Shown: one piece after another, positions 13,054-25,873 of the stretch
Position numbering within the stretch: the first letter of the stretch is position 1
Layout of the letters: each line of letters opens with the position of its first letter
Origin: Lepas anatifera
Taxonomy: Eukaryota; Arthropoda; Thecostraca; Lepadidae
Reading direction: 5' to 3'
NCBI GenBank assembly: GCA_034440635.1
Contig: JAOTON010000206.1
Span: 159,806-223,805 of the forward strand
DNA: 64,000 nt
Program-made: the position numbers and the translations under genes
Notes under the pieces: generated by a model
Database searches by the model: none
Told to the model about the DNA's origin: nothing
Seen by the model: only the letters and a program-made list of their open reading frames with translations

Positions 13054-13979
13054 TTAACACCCGCACTGGAGGGGGTCTGGCACTAACGCGCACTGGAGGG
13101 GGCCTGGTAGGCCCCCTAAGATCTCGGAAACTAAGAGGGTTAGAAAAACGCCACTTGGTAGGTGGGTGGGGGCTATGGTGATCTACATGATGACTTATTT
13201 TCATTGACTTAGGTCAATATCTTCAAGGTCAAACAAGGTCGTAAAGGTCAAATATTGGCCATGCTGGGATCGATTGGTAAATGCTGTGATTATGCAGGAA
13301 AATGGCGGGAATAAGCTAAAAGCGGACAAGGTTCATAGAGAAGATGTCTCAAAGAAGCTTCCCCACAACTTTTGGGTCAAGGTCATTCAAGGTCATTGAC
13401 CTTTAAGGTCACCATATGGTATACTACTTATTATTTACACTTTGACTAACACTATAGCCACTGTTTGGCGGGAAATGAGGATTGACCTTTCCCAATGACC
13501 TTTGACCTTGACCTTTGACCTTGGCCTTTGTAATGGGGTACCCTACCGATGACGTCATAGCATAATATATGTCAGACGGGGTAACGTCATTTGGCCGGAC
13601 GCACAGTGGTCAGTGACCTTGAAAGTGCAGATATGACCTTGACATGTGACCTTTGACCTTGACCTTGACTTTCATGTGAAGTGACCTTGACATAAAGTCC
13701 CGCTTATATGACGTTATGACGTCACCACTCGGTCTTCAATGCAAGCTAACTGGTCCGACCGCGCGTTTACGGCGATCTCAAAATGCAGGTCTGACTTTGA
13801 AAGCCTATAAGTCAAAAAAATTTTCGGCCGATTTTCAAAAAGTCTTCACCAATCGACGCGCTATTAAATTCTGTTAAATGTGGCCACGTTTCGTTTTTCG
13901 GCTACAAGCGGTTCTCCGGCCACCTCGGAAAAACAGGTGGGAGGGGGCCTCCGAGGCCCCCCTCCAGTGCGCGTGTTAA
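13054..13979. mobile_element. TTAA-ended TGACCT-rich element, 0.93 kb
   Basis: Left end TTAACACCCGCACTGGAGGG, right end CCCTCCAGTGCGCGTGTTAA. Two back-to-back TGACCTTTGACCT direct repeats occur at 13496-13508 and 13509-13521, and another near 13647. It is about 0.9 kb like, and clearly related to, the copy at 57501-58412. Confidence 0.75.
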
Positions 13980-13991
13980 AAAGGGAGTGAA

Positions 13992-14213
13992 GCATAGGCG
14001 GATCCAGGATTTCCGATCGGGGGGGACACCATCCGGTCCGGGGGTGCCACTTTTGACCAGAAAAACCTATTAGATGGGCGCAAAATCCTATCGGTGGGCG
14101 CCGATTTTTGCATCCTGGGGGGGAAGCGACATTTTAGAGTGGCTCCATCGACCTTTCAGGGGGGCGCCGAGGGTCGATCGGGGGGGGCACGTGCCCTTGC
14201 CCTGATCCGCCTT
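13992..14213. mobile_element. GGCGGATCC-type miniature element
   Basis: Starts GCATAGGCGGATCCAGGATT directly after the TTAA-ended element and ends CCCTGATCCGCCTTGG. Inside: TCCTATCGGTGGGCGCCGAT, CGACCTTTCAGGGGG, GAGGGTCGATCGGGGG. Confidence 0.7.
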
Positions 14214-14874
14214 GGAGGCACCCAAGGGATTTGAACTGAGCTGTTCATGTGACAGAATATGCCGAGAAACCACCTGATCGATATTTCACTTGTCCCACAG
14301 TTTACTGTCAGCGAAGAAAAAAAGCGGCAAGAATTCACCTCTTTCGACCCTGTCCTCCCCGGGTGGTCACGTGGTATGAGGCTACATTGGGAAAGTAACG
14401 TAATGCTTAAGCTCTACTGCGCGGGTAATGTTTTCTTTCTTGGACCTCTTTAAAACCTATGTGCTAAAACGTGACCTTAATACTGACGACTGTAAATTAG
14501 TATAAGTTTCTTCAATGACTACGTGGAAACTTGAAACATATTTTAGTATATAAATAGAAATACGATACATTTGTTAGTGTAACTTTGGGATCTAGTGACC
14601 TCTTTTGGCCTCTGTTTTGGCTAAAAACGCTTAATTTGTATTGGTTTTTTTTGGAGCGTACACAAAGAGGTTCAGAATGGAGTAATGCGTTAGCAGAACA
14701 TGGCGACACTCGGACAGAGTTACTTTTTACCTTTAGGAAAATAACATTGGTAAATAAGAAGAAAAATAACACTTTTTGGTCATTTTAAGCCAAAATAAGG
14801 CCTAATTCATTATTTCCAATTCAATGTCCCTTAAACCACTCCAGTCTTGAATTAAACCAGGATGTCATCCTCCC

Positions 14875-15334
14875 TTTAAAGGGAATATGGCACCTTGGTC
14901 GAATCCTGGAATTTAGTGTAATTAGGCGTACTATTCGCCGAAAATAATGAAACCACTCATGATTTCCCTGACAAATGTACAATAAGCTCAATATTTTGAT
15001 TTTCAAAATACTCCTCCAGGAAAAGAAATAAATATCAGCCTGTGGATGACGTCATGATCTAGCAACCACTACCATACTTGAAACGCTTCAAGGGCTTCGA
15101 TTGGCTGATGCTCATCGTGACGTCAGCATATGTCGTCACACCAATAGCCATGACAACTATGGCCTGCTGCTAGGGGTACAAGAGGGGTACATTGCAGGTA
15201 GGTCTTAGCTTTTTTCTACGGAAATCTCGAGTTCCAAGACAAATGATATATTAAGTACCGGGTTTTCCGACTTGCTTAAAAACTTGGCTATCTCAGTTAA
15301 AATCACGTTATGAAGGTGCCACCTTCCCTTTAAA
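14875..15334. mobile_element. MITE with TTTAAAGGGAATATGGCACC ends, 460 bp
   Basis: Left TTTAAAGGGAATATGGCACC, right GGTGCCACCTTCCCTTTAAA. A diverged full copy lies at 40469-40929 (shared GGATGACGTCATGAT, GTACCGGGTTTTCCG, CTCAGTTAAAATCACGTTAT). A single end of the same family is at about 21087. Confidence 0.8.
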
Positions 15335-16507
15335 CGCCCATTTTACCTCCAATGTGCCTGTTCAGCCCTATCGAACGTACCCCAATGGAAGCATGGATTC
15401 AGGATTAAACATTTCTGAAAACAAACATCCCTAGAGACCTGACATATTTGACGCTAGAGGCTCACATCACCACTTATGACTGAAAATTGTGAGCAGAGTT
15501 AAACTCAGCTTATACTAAAAGATAACACTCAAAACTTGGAAGTATATTGCTGCTAAACTGGAATTTCTTTATGACCTTTCTGAGTCAAAATGGTGCTGGA
15601 TTTCATAATACACATGTTGTATATTTATGCTCCGTTCTATCTGTATAGGTAATTATCTGTATTGGTAACCTAAGCCCAGACACTGACAACATATCGAAAT
15701 ATCAAAAATCATTTTTGCCTCAACCTTCATTTTTCCCCAATCTCCTCTCCAGGGCTGCTCTCTATTTGGCCAAATTCCATGACAACGTGACCAATAAATG
15801 AAATGAATTGAAATGGCCGTATTCTCGCTGGCCCCCACTGAAGCATGTCTCAGCCTGGAAGGGAAGGGCGGTTGACACAGCTGAAATGAAATCGCCCTCG
15901 ATTGAAACCGGGCCCTGATTCGCGAATTACTGTCGGCGCTGTGACACATGAATCTGTCTTGTTCAGCCACCTGGCGCCGAAAGAGCCCGCGGGGCAAATG
16001 TCAGGCGGGATTACCACTTTTCCATGGTTGATTGGCGGTGTTCTTCTCGTGATTGCACCCGGAATCATGAGCCTGGGGACTGCTATGCTGTTATATGGGG
16101 AATGGAGCGCTCAATGTTTTGGAGAGTACAACTGAGTAGGCACTCCAAACGGCTACCCTAAGGTTATGAGACAAAATCTCTCAATAGACGATTTAGCTTG
16201 AGACAGGCCTACTACAGTGTGGATAAAAGATGTTCGGGTCAAATGCATCAAAACAGAAAAAGCCAAAGAGCTTGGTCCCGTAACTTTTCATCGAGATAAT
16301 TTTGATTTGTCAAATTGGGAATAAATGGAAAACTGGAGAGCTAGCAAATGGCGTAGATGACAAACAGCCCAAATTATGAGTTTCTGGTTCCAAAGGCAAA
16401 ATGTTCTTGCCAGCAGGAGGAAGGAGATTGACTGGCCCCATAATCCGTATCTACTGAAAGAGTCATTTTCGGCAGTTTCTTATTTCTACATGCACGTCCA
16501 AGGGACC
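15335..16507. other. No gene seen
   Basis: Only short open frames without splice or homology support. One frame at 16000-16130 reads as hydrophobic (VLLVIAPGIMSLGTAML), but I see nothing else in its favour. Confidence 0.45.
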
Positions 16508-17532
16508 TTATATCCCGCGCCCCACCGGGGGTCCGGCGCCACTTTCGCACCACCGGGGGCATCGATGGCCCCCTCTAAGTCCGAAAATATGGGGGTTATC
16601 GAATATCTGCAAAGTGCATTAGAAAGCTCGCATAAATTCAGTAAGAAATTACTTTTGCATGTTTAAGCGCTCAGGTCAATGGTGTGACCTCCAGAGGTCA
16701 AGTTAGGTCACGATAGGCTATTTTCAATCAAATATGCAATGCTTAAGACAACTGGGCATAACTCTTATGCCATTAGAGCTATTGAGATCTGGTAAACTAC
16801 ATTGGATAGCATAATGACCTTCCGCCTCGTAATGACCTCCCGCCAGCGGTTTGACCTCCAGAGGTCACCTCGTGACCTCATGTGGCCTGAGGTCATCAAA
16901 GGTCAGAAAGTGACCTTGCCGAATACCAAATGAAAGCTAGTGATAAAACGTACACGATGGTGTTTGATTCAATGTTCTAGCCCAATCAGGTCAAAAGTTA
17001 TCGCCAAAATACTATGTTTGACCCCTGTTGACCTTGGATGAACCTTGGAGAGGTCAAAGGGAAAATATGACCCCTGGGATCCGTAAAAGGGTGTCCAAGA
17101 ACGCTTTTTTGAGCAAGCCGAGCATTTGCAATCGCTTTTGTGGCTTTTAGATCATAAGACAGCTTTTTCCAATGTTTTTTCAATGGGAGAGGTCACCTCA
17201 TGACCTGACCTTAGTTCACGAAATCGAAAAATCCCGGATGTACACCTTGTAGACCCTGGCGGGGCCATAAAGTGTAGGAAGTTTCAAATCGATCGATTGA
17301 GAAACGTAGCTCTTATAGAGCTCAAAAGTTGAAGTGAGGTGACCCTGATTGACCTCGCCTGGTGACCTGACCTTGGGTGACCCGGGGTAAAAATTTCAGG
17401 GAGGGCGTGAAAATGATAGGGTGAGAGATAGAGCCCCCAATCGCGGTCCTGCGTTTCGTCGTTTTTCTGCTATCCCGAAAAAAACCTTAGGGGGCCATCG
17501 ATGCCCCCTCCCCGGTGGGGCGAGGGATATAT
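16508..17532. mobile_element. TGACCT-rich TIR element, 1.02 kb (TATATCCC ends)
   Basis: Left end TTATATCCCGCGCCCCACCG, right end CGGTGGGGCGAGGGATATAT (inverted). The inner ends also mirror each other (GGCATCGATGGCCCC / GGGGCCATCGATGCCCC). TGACCT/AGGTCA half-sites are dense at 16685-17045 and 17190-17390. No gene. Confidence 0.68.
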
Positions 17533-18852
17533 ATGAAGTTTAATGGATATGGGCCATTATTGGTTATGAAAATCTCGTTACCACAACTAAAGCTTGGGAT
17601 TCTTATTTTGTGACAAGAGCTTAAATCAATCGGTTAAGCCTTCTCCTGTAACTTTGTATGTCTTTTGAGCTGAGCTCATGCGAATCTGATAGGGTGGTGT
17701 GATTCGAGATGGCTCATACCTGAAATTGTGGGAATAGTTGCAAAAGTAATCTGGGACGAATTATTCCAAGAACAGCGGCTGCTTTTTCCGGGTCGCCTCG
17801 GATAACCTGAAAGAGAAGTGTTTAACCACCTCCCCCTCTTCACTGGAAGCTGGGGCTGGTTATTACCAAGGACGGGTGTATCTACCTACAAACGTCACCA
17901 CAGGCGACAGACAATATCTAACCTTCCACTGACAGGGCACTTCCATAGGCGCAGGAAGCAGGTGACAAGGGACAGCTCCCCCCACACACACTTTTGGACT
18001 GCGGGGCAGTGTCCGCCCCAACTTTGAGCCCATTTCCGACCTTTTCCGTGAAAAAATCAAGTGATAGACCAAATATATTTGACTCCACAAGCGGTGACAG
18101 CTCTTGCCTCCCCCACCCTCAACTTTGGAAATGCTTCTGCGCCTATGGACACTTCCCCCAAAGAACGAAAAAACCGCGTCGGATTTGTGCTCCTTCGTGA
18201 GTTACACAATTACTGGTTACCGGTTGGTTACACAATTATCCGATTTCTTCTTAATTTGACAGGGATTAATGATATGCATGAAAAGATGGAGGAGAAGAAG
18301 CTTCATTTGCCCCTACCTCCCCTTATTCACACACGCATGTAGCTACCCGTTGGAAACTTGGCCTAAGGTTGTATGCTTTTCAACGTTCGTCCCCCACCCA
18401 CACCAATGCCTATCTTCGTTTCTGTATCTGTGATTTGATGGGCCCTAAACCGTCTCCGGTCTGCCTTTCTTGACGATATTCTGGCAGCTAACATTTTCCT
18501 AACTCAGTCTGCTGTTTGCCAAACTTGGCAGCTGCCAGCTCTTGTTTTCTCCCTGAAAAGGAGATAACCTTCAGGAAATTGAAAAAGACAATGGGGATGA
18601 CGGTACTATATCACCAGAACTACTGGCGATCAATTCACTGCGTGTTACCATCGCCGGCATCGATAGGTCTTATGATCCTAAACGCATCCGCCATTTTTCA
18701 GCTGCTGCTACATCGAGGAAATTGACTGAGTCTCTTCTGCTTAAAAAAAAAAAACTGTATAGCCGGCCAACACCACCGGGGCACCCGCTATGATGGTGGT
18801 TTGGGGATTTGGGTGGTAAATCTATCTACTGTTTTTGTTGTTACTTTCTCCT
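17533..18852. other. No gene seen
   Basis: Unrecognised non-coding sequence; a short poly-A run at 18742-18753. Confidence 0.5.
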
Positions 18853-19705
18853 TTAAAACGCGCATTGACGGGGGTCTGAGCCACCTTCGTTTTGACGGGG
18901 TAGGAGGGCGGGTGCCCGCCTCCCCGAAGATCTCGAGAACCATGCTAGATAGGGGAAAGCAGTAAACGGCGTTGGATAACCCAGTAAAATTATATACCAC
19001 GTTTTTGGTCAGGTCACATTTAATGTCACTAGAGGTCAAGGCATGCCACCATAGGGATAACATGTAAGTAAAGGATTTCAGTCATTACATCTTAACAAGT
19101 AAAAATAGAGAAAAAACAATACAGATCATTGGAATCCTCGCAGCAGGCCAAACGGAATGATATATAATATGACTTTGCTAGGTCAAATCGGGTTAAGTCC
19201 AGGATTTGACCTGAAATGGGTCAAATCAAGGTTAAACGAGGTCAAAATGCATATAATTAAAACTGCAACGAAAAGTCAGACCTCATACCGTTAAAATTAA
19301 CGCCCTACCACCACCCGGTGCTAAGTTATTCAGTTTAAACAATTTTCCCATGTATTTTTAATGAAGAGGTCTTGGTTCGTACCTGACGTTAGGTCATCGA
19401 TATAAAAATACCGGAATATATTTTGTATAACTCATTGGGCCTATTATGTGATTAGTTTCAATCGAATATGTTTACCCTGTTCTGACTTATGCTATCTTAA
19501 ACTTTTTTGTGAGGTGAGGTCACTTGACCTACACTGGTGACCTGACCCGATATGACCCAACCTTAATATTTGTATAAAGTTGTAAAAATAATCAGAGGAA
19601 AGGTAGCCCAAGTTCAGCTGCGCTGTGCGTCACCGTTTTTATTTTATCTCCAAAAAACCCGAGGGGGGCGAGTACCCACCCCTACCCCGTCAATGCGCGT
19701 GTTAT
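18853..19705. mobile_element. TTAA-ended TGACCT-rich element, 0.85 kb
   Basis: Left end TTAAAACGCGCATTGACGGG, right end CCCCGTCAATGCGCGTGTTA (inverted). GGTCA half-sites at 19010-19250 and 19505-19560. No coding capacity. Confidence 0.7.
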
Positions 19706-22534
19706 CACTGTCCCGGGCGATCCACTGTGAGTGCTGTTTTCCCACCTCGCCGTCGCTGCGTCGTGTGCATTTAACGCTGTGTTCCGCGGGTAAAACGACT
19801 TTCAAACGATTAAAACTGATGAGTTAAGGTGACTTGCAGTTCTGAATCTGCTGTCTGCTACTACTGAACTTTTCTGGAAATGTAGGGGGATGGTTTCGTG
19901 AAGTTCACCCGGCTCTTTGTCACGTGTTGGGCATCGATTCCCCTCTGTACAGGTCCGATACTGAAGTCGCCCCACATGAACCTGTGTACTGCTGAAACGG
20001 TGCTGTATGTACAATTACATACCTGCTGTGCCTTAGAGTTGACCTTAGAAGGTGCCCCAGGCAAATGCGTTCTGTTTTTCACGCCACCAACCAAATAAAA
20101 GGCATGCATTTGCTGGCGTAAGTAGCCTCATTCAGTGCCAGTCTCTTACTCTTTACCTGGCTCATTTTCCGCTGCGTTCAGCGAACCAGAGACGGAAGTC
20201 TAAGTAGTTCGCTTTTCTGGGAATATGCTCTATGGCCAATATGTCAGTTGCCTTGGTGATGCTGAAGATGTGTGTAAACAGAGTCGAAGAACTCTAGGTG
20301 CAGTAGTTTATTAACATTTATTGTTTTATTTTACCATTAGCTTTCAAGGAAAGATGCGATCTGTATTTGCTTGTCAGTGCTTTGAAAAAGGTGGCCGAGG
20401 ATATATTTCGCCATAACGCTGGACGATACGTGTCTGCCGCATGATATATCAGACTATTTCCGTTGTCACCCGCGTGCGCCTTACGCGGTGTACAACGCTT
20501 CAGTCACGTATGAATGCGTTCGCGGGGCTCGTGAAAGTCATGAAATGTTATACGGGCACTGCACTTACCGTGAGCCAGCTCATGAACAGAATACCGGCAC
20601 AAGTGTCGCTGAAATGGTACACTTAGGGGCCATGCTGCATCAAATGTACTGCAGGCAAATTGAGGATGTGAATTTTTCCACCGGTTTTGCACAGCAAATC
20701 CAACCACTTACTTTGTGCTCTTCAAAGCTTTGTTGAACATTAACGGAGCGTTGTATTTCACGACTTCATAAATAGCTCCAGCACAAAAGGGATATTACAT
20801 TTTGTCAGTTCACCCTGTATACGCCTTCAACCACTCTGTTCTGCGGCATCGGAAAACAGATTCAGGCGTAACTGAAAAAACCTCACCAGATCTACCTCGC
20901 ACCAACGCTTGTAGGCTTGGGTTCTTTGGTATAATCAGGTAACCTCTAAGGACAAAAACGATCGTTTGAAAGCTGAAAGCAAGCTGAATCTAAAAACAGA
21001 CTCTTTGTGTTCATCGAAGTTTTTTTCACTATGCCCATTTTGCATATTTAAGCTTTGATCAGTTATTCAGAATCATTCCGGGTGCTTTAAGGGAATAGGG
21101 CACCGTGGTGCAATTCTACCCTGTGGTGTCTTTAGAGGCAATATTTATTGAAAATAATGGATTTTGCCTTATTTATCTAAGTGGCCAATGAGCGTAATAA
21201 TTCGTTTTATTTGATTTCCCTCAGCTAGAGGAAAACAATCTTCAAATTGCGTGACGTCAAATCAGCGTAAGAATTTGATAATTCTTTATGCCAGATTCAC
21301 ATTTTTGAGTTGTGCCATATATGAATAGCGTTACAATTGTAGCATCATAAGCTAAAACAAGCTATCAGAAAATCAACCTGCGCTTATCGATTTGTGCTTT
21401 TCTCTTGATATATTAAAACAAATGTCATGTTTCAAACTGGTCATTGAAAAACTTGACGTGCATGTATAGTCACCAGTACCGAAGGCACGTTTAGCCTGTG
21501 GGTTTTGAAGGGGTCCGCGCAAGAAATATTTATACGCGCTGTGGGCCTGAAACATTAAGTCACGTTCCCAATTTCAGCTCCTAGCACGTGAAAACCCGGG
21601 GAGGAGGGGGTCGGTAGGCGGTGAAATTTGGCCTGTTTTTGCTCCGCGAACGGTAAGTTCTGAGGAAAATCAAATGTAGATCAAAAATATTCTTGGTATG
21701 CAGGTCCAGGGCCTGTCATGCTATGCGATGCTATTGGCCATGCTACTGACGTAGTATTTGCCATTACGTGTGCCTTGCGGTTCGAGTTTGGGCCGACATG
21801 CTCGTCTCTCTTACGATATTCTGCGGAGTTGTTTGGTTTCAGCTGGAGTTTGCTTTTGGGAGTGGTTCTGCGAGAAGTTAATTTATGCCAACAGCTATGT
21901 TTAAAATTCAATGACTTATTTTAACCTTTAAAAATGTTTCAATTTTTATTTTAACGTTTGCCAAAAGCAGGTCTGTGGCTTAATGGAGCGCCTCGTTCAT
22001 GTCAGCGACTATCGGACGCTCCTAATTCCCGCCCAGCTCCAGGAGTCTCCCGCAGCACTGCAGTGCACTGGGGTGCTATTCCACGGAGCCTACGCTGGCC
22101 CATGCATGCCCGTCGGCAGATAAACTCACGGACAAAGGGTCAGTACATCAGCACGCAAAGAGCGCGCTTTTTCGCAGCCGCTGAGGAAATAATGGTGATA
22201 TGTCCGTCACAAAATATAGCTTTCTGGTTCTCAAACAAAGCTGCTGACGTCCACCCACTTCTCCCTCAACCCATACCAAAAGCAGATGGAACCAAACCTT
22301 TTGACCACAGAGTAAACAAATACGAGCATGCTGACCCGGTCCCGACCCGCACAACAATCCATAGTTCAGCGCCCACAATGATTCTGAATCACTGGGCATA
22401 GCTTACATTTACAAAAATGGAAATTGTGAAAAACGTTCGATAAGCATACCACAAAGTTCATAGTTTTGCCTCATTTTCAGCTTTCGAACACTGTCTTTTG
22501 AGAGGGCAAAGTAATTCCGGTGTACCGTCGAACA
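19706..22534. other. No gene seen; one MITE end
   Basis: Contains a lone TTTAAGGGAATAGGGCACCG end of the TTTAAA MITE family near 21086. Open frames at 20441-20740, 21718-21924 and 21958-22401 have no recognisable domain. Confidence 0.45.
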
Positions 22535-23125
22535 GATCCACCATACACCAACGCTGCCGGGCAGTTCCACTTTACACCAACGCTATCGGGCAGTTCCACC
22601 TCACACCAACGCTACCGGGCAGTTCCACCTTACACCAACGCTATCGGGCAGTTCCATTTTACACCAACGCTACCGGGCAGTTCCATTTTACACCAAAGTT
22701 ATCGGGGAGTTCCATTTAACACTTACATCAACGTACCGGGCAGTTACATATTACACAAACGCTACCGGGCAGTTCCATCTTACACCAAGGTTACTGGGCA
22801 GTTCCATCTTGCACCGACACTACCGGGCAGTTCCATCTTACACCAACGCTACCGGGCAGTTCCACCTCACACCAACGCTACCGGGCAGTTCCACCATTCA
22901 CCAACGCTACCGGGCAGTTCCACCTTACACCAACGCTACCGGGCAGTTCCACCTCACACCAACGCTACCGGGCAGTTCCACCATTCACCAACGCTACCGG
23001 GCAGTTCCACCCCACACTGAACGCTACCGGGCAGTTCCACCATTCACCGAACGCTACCGGGCAGTTCCACCTTACACCGAACGCTACCGGGCAGTTCCAC
23101 CCCACACCGAACGCTACCGCGGACA
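22535..23125 (+). repeat. 29-bp minisatellite, about 20 copies
   Basis: The unit CGCTACCGGGCAGTTCCACC + TTACACCAA repeats with 29-30 bp spacing. Late copies carry an extra base (CCGAACGCTACC) and alternate TTACACC, TCACACC and ATTCACC. No gene; open frames through it are period effects. Confidence 0.93.
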
Positions 23126-24558
23126 TCCACCGCAGATCGATCATCTCGAAACAGTGCACTTCACATCAATATTGTTTCTAATGGATTACAAGGCGTTGAA
23201 TTACGCGTTGCAGGTAAAAGTTGCATAATATTTAACAGTTGCCAAGTTATTGCCAAAGACAGTCTTACATGTTTCCGACAAACTGACCTATGTTACAATG
23301 AAAATAGCACAGATGAGTTTTCGGAAAGCCCGCTGCAGATAATTCACCATGTTATCGGGCAGTATAGCTATTTAGGGCCTTAGGGCTTTCTCATTGGAAT
23401 AGTAAGCAACACCCTCATATATGCAAATTGCAGACAATATCAAATTTTATGGCGTTGGAAAACCACAGCGGGCTTCAAAAGAAGAAAGCAATGCGGATTT
23501 ATAATTAGAACTTATTCCAAATTCCAAATTGCGAAGTGGGATTACTAAGAAGTATTTTGGTGATGTGACTAGTAAGAGTTTTGAGCTTTTTTCTATTTGC
23601 TATTTACGCTGATAAATCAATTTCGTTGAAAATATTATTGAAGATGGATGCTGATTTTTTTTTTTGCAGATATATTTCATTGCTAAAAGCAGTGCAAGGT
23701 GGTCAAAAACTAGACAGCGACATCATAACAACGGATAATAACGTCAGGTCATGCGACCTCGGCTCATCAAAGTGACTTTACAAAGTCATGCAATATATTC
23801 TAGCAACCCTATCGGCAAGACAAAGACAAGGACATTTGTTTGAACTCACCGTCGTCATAAGGTGCAATATTCCGGACAGAAACGAGCAAACAGACCCAAA
23901 CCCCTACAGCATTATATACCTGAAAATCTTAGATATACTTTTCAAATACAAACATCTTGTGTGATTTTCATAATGAAAAAATTACCAAGTTTTGATATCA
24001 GCAAGCATTTGCAATATTTTGTATGCCCACACCATGAAATGTTTTCTGTAGTTCTATCGAGTTTGAGAACTTTTCTCCGAATTTTATGTTGAACATTTCA
24101 TTTTATGCATGATAGTTTCTGCATTGTACATGAGTGTACTATTTTCAGGTTAATATGTCAGTTTTTGGGAAACCTCTATAACTGCTTTAGGCCATAACTA
24201 GAAACCGTCAGCCTTATGAAATTTGTACCGGCACCGTGTGATCCTACCCCCATGACAGCCCCGTAGACAACATATTATCACAATATAAGACGGAGGGTGT
24301 TGTAATGATTGTTTCTATGGCTCGGCCCATCTGCCATTCGATTGTCCTATGGTCATTCAACATTGTATGAAACGTGACTTAACAGGCTGGTATGTACGGT
24401 ATATAACATGGTGTGTCTTTCTTTTTTCCATTTTGCATTAAGATATTACCGTAAGGACACAAAGAGCATATATCAATACATTACTCTTCCCATGCATAAT
24501 CATTGTAAAAAACATTGATAAACCAAAATAATCAGATTCTACATTGCTAAATTCATAA
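23126..24558. other. No gene seen (downstream of the last peripherin-like exon)
   Basis: AT-rich, unrecognised. It should contain the 3' UTR of the minus-strand gene if exon 7 is right, but I found no clear poly(A) signal close to the stop. Confidence 0.4.
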
Positions 24559-25113
24559 TCATCTCTTCCGTCTCTTCCTACCCTTCTTTTTTCGACCTCC
24601 GCCCTTCTTTCCTTTTTTCTTTCCGCCCTTTTTCTTCCTTCCCTTTTTGCCCTTCTTTCCCTTTTTGCCCTTCTTGCCCTTCTTTCCCTTCTTACCTTTC
24701 TTTCCTTTCTTGCTCTTCTTGCCCTTCTTGCCCTTCTTGCCCTTCTTGCCCCTTTTGTCTTTCCCCTTCTTCTTTTTACCCTTATGTCCCTTTCCCTTTT
24801 TCTTTCTTTTCTTCTTACCCCCACCACCGCCCTCGTCGTCATCATCTCCACCTCCACCATCGTCATCATCATCATCACCTCCCCCTCTCCCACCTCCACC
24901 GCCGCCCATACCACCCATAGCATCTGAAAAGTCTCCAAAGCCCATGGAGTCTTCCCCGTAGCTTGAATCGTCCATTTCTGAGAAGTCCTCATCATCATCA
25001 TCATGTCCCCAGGAAGCTCGCGCGTGGGTACGACGACTGCCGCCACCACCATGTTCTTCTTCTTCTTCTTCATCAGAAGACTGTTCAATGTCTTCCTCGT
25101 AGAAGGCGGCATC
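24559..25113 (-). CDS. Probable last exon of the peripherin-like gene: acidic, Gly- and Lys-rich tail
   Basis: Encodes 184 residues ending in a TGA. It starts DAAFYEEDIEQSSDEEEEEE, continues with Gly/Asp-rich blocks (FSDAMGGMGGGGGGRGGG, then runs of D) and ends in a long (GKK)n-type basic tract. TATCTCACCTCCAG|GAT is a good acceptor and starts in phase 0, exactly what exon 6 needs; strand and order also fit, with an 8.3-kb intron. The alternative is a separate small gene starting at the in-frame ATG at 25138-25140, just before the acceptor. I see no AATAAA close downstream. The composition rules out function by homology; a charged cytoplasmic tail for binding or phase separation is inference. 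Part of the tract may simply be purine-rich low complexity. Confidence 0.5.
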   Translation of the reverse strand, partial: DAAFYEEDIEQSSDEEEEEEHGGGGSRRTHARASWGHDDDDEDFSEMDDSSYGEDSMGFGDFSDAMGGMGGGGGGRGGGDDDDDDGGGGDDDDEGGGGGKKKRKKKGKGHKGKKKKGKDKRGKKGKKGKKGKKSKKGKKGKKGKKGKKGKKGKKGKKGRKKKGGKKKGKKGGGRKKKGRKRRKR

Positions 25114-25593
25114 CTGGAGGTGAGATACAATCCGTGACATATTTATCTTTGCTTGACAAAGGACTCAGGACCTAACACTCCTGACAGTATGCTTGATATG
25201 AACGTAGAACATGAATATATTAGGGGAAATTCCCTGCCGGACATATCATTCAAGGTACAAGGGATGTGGCATCATTAATATTACTAACGTTCCAGCTAAG
25301 GCCACTTAAAGTTATGAATAAACTAAAGAAGCATGTGCTTGGGGGCTTATCAGCCTCTCTTGGCTTGCGTTATCGAGCCCAGACTCATTGATCCTAAGCT
25401 CCTGCTTCGCTCAGGAGGCTCAGCAATAAAGACCACTTTATGTCCGTTAAAACGTGGTGTTGAAAGCAGCCACGCTATTCTCCATTCTTTATGGTATAGA
25501 TAAGCGGCAAAAGGCACTGACTACGCCGTAATAGGTGGACATGGACATTACACTAGCGCTAAGGTGCGGTCACACAGCCACGTGCGGTCCGTT

Positions 25594-25594
25594 C

Positions 25595-25690
<96 letters not shown>
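25594..25690 (+). repeat. (GACA)n microsatellite, about 24 copies
   Basis: Uninterrupted CAGA/GACA tetranucleotide run just beyond the 3' end of the LINE fragment. Confidence 0.97.
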
Positions 25691-25691
<1 letters not shown>

Positions 25692-25873
25692 TGTATTTTC
25701 ATGAAGAGACAGTACAAGAAATAATACATTGTTTGCGATCGGCGCAAAAGCACGAATGCTTATGCGAGGCGCCTCTCGCACGGTTGGTCCCCAACACACG
25801 GCACCACCACAGAGGGAATCACCCAGTGCCGCCGCTCAGGTAACAAATGATTGGTTGTGCCGCCCACTCACCG

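Noticed and set aside
20441..20736. Open frame with Cys-containing peptide (VTYECVRGARESHEMLYGHC)
   Set aside because: No recognisable domain, splice context or composition bias; overlapping frames equally long.
24647..24961. Plus-strand Pro/Phe/Ser-rich open frame
   Set aside because: Antisense shadow of the Lys/Gly-rich minus-strand exon.
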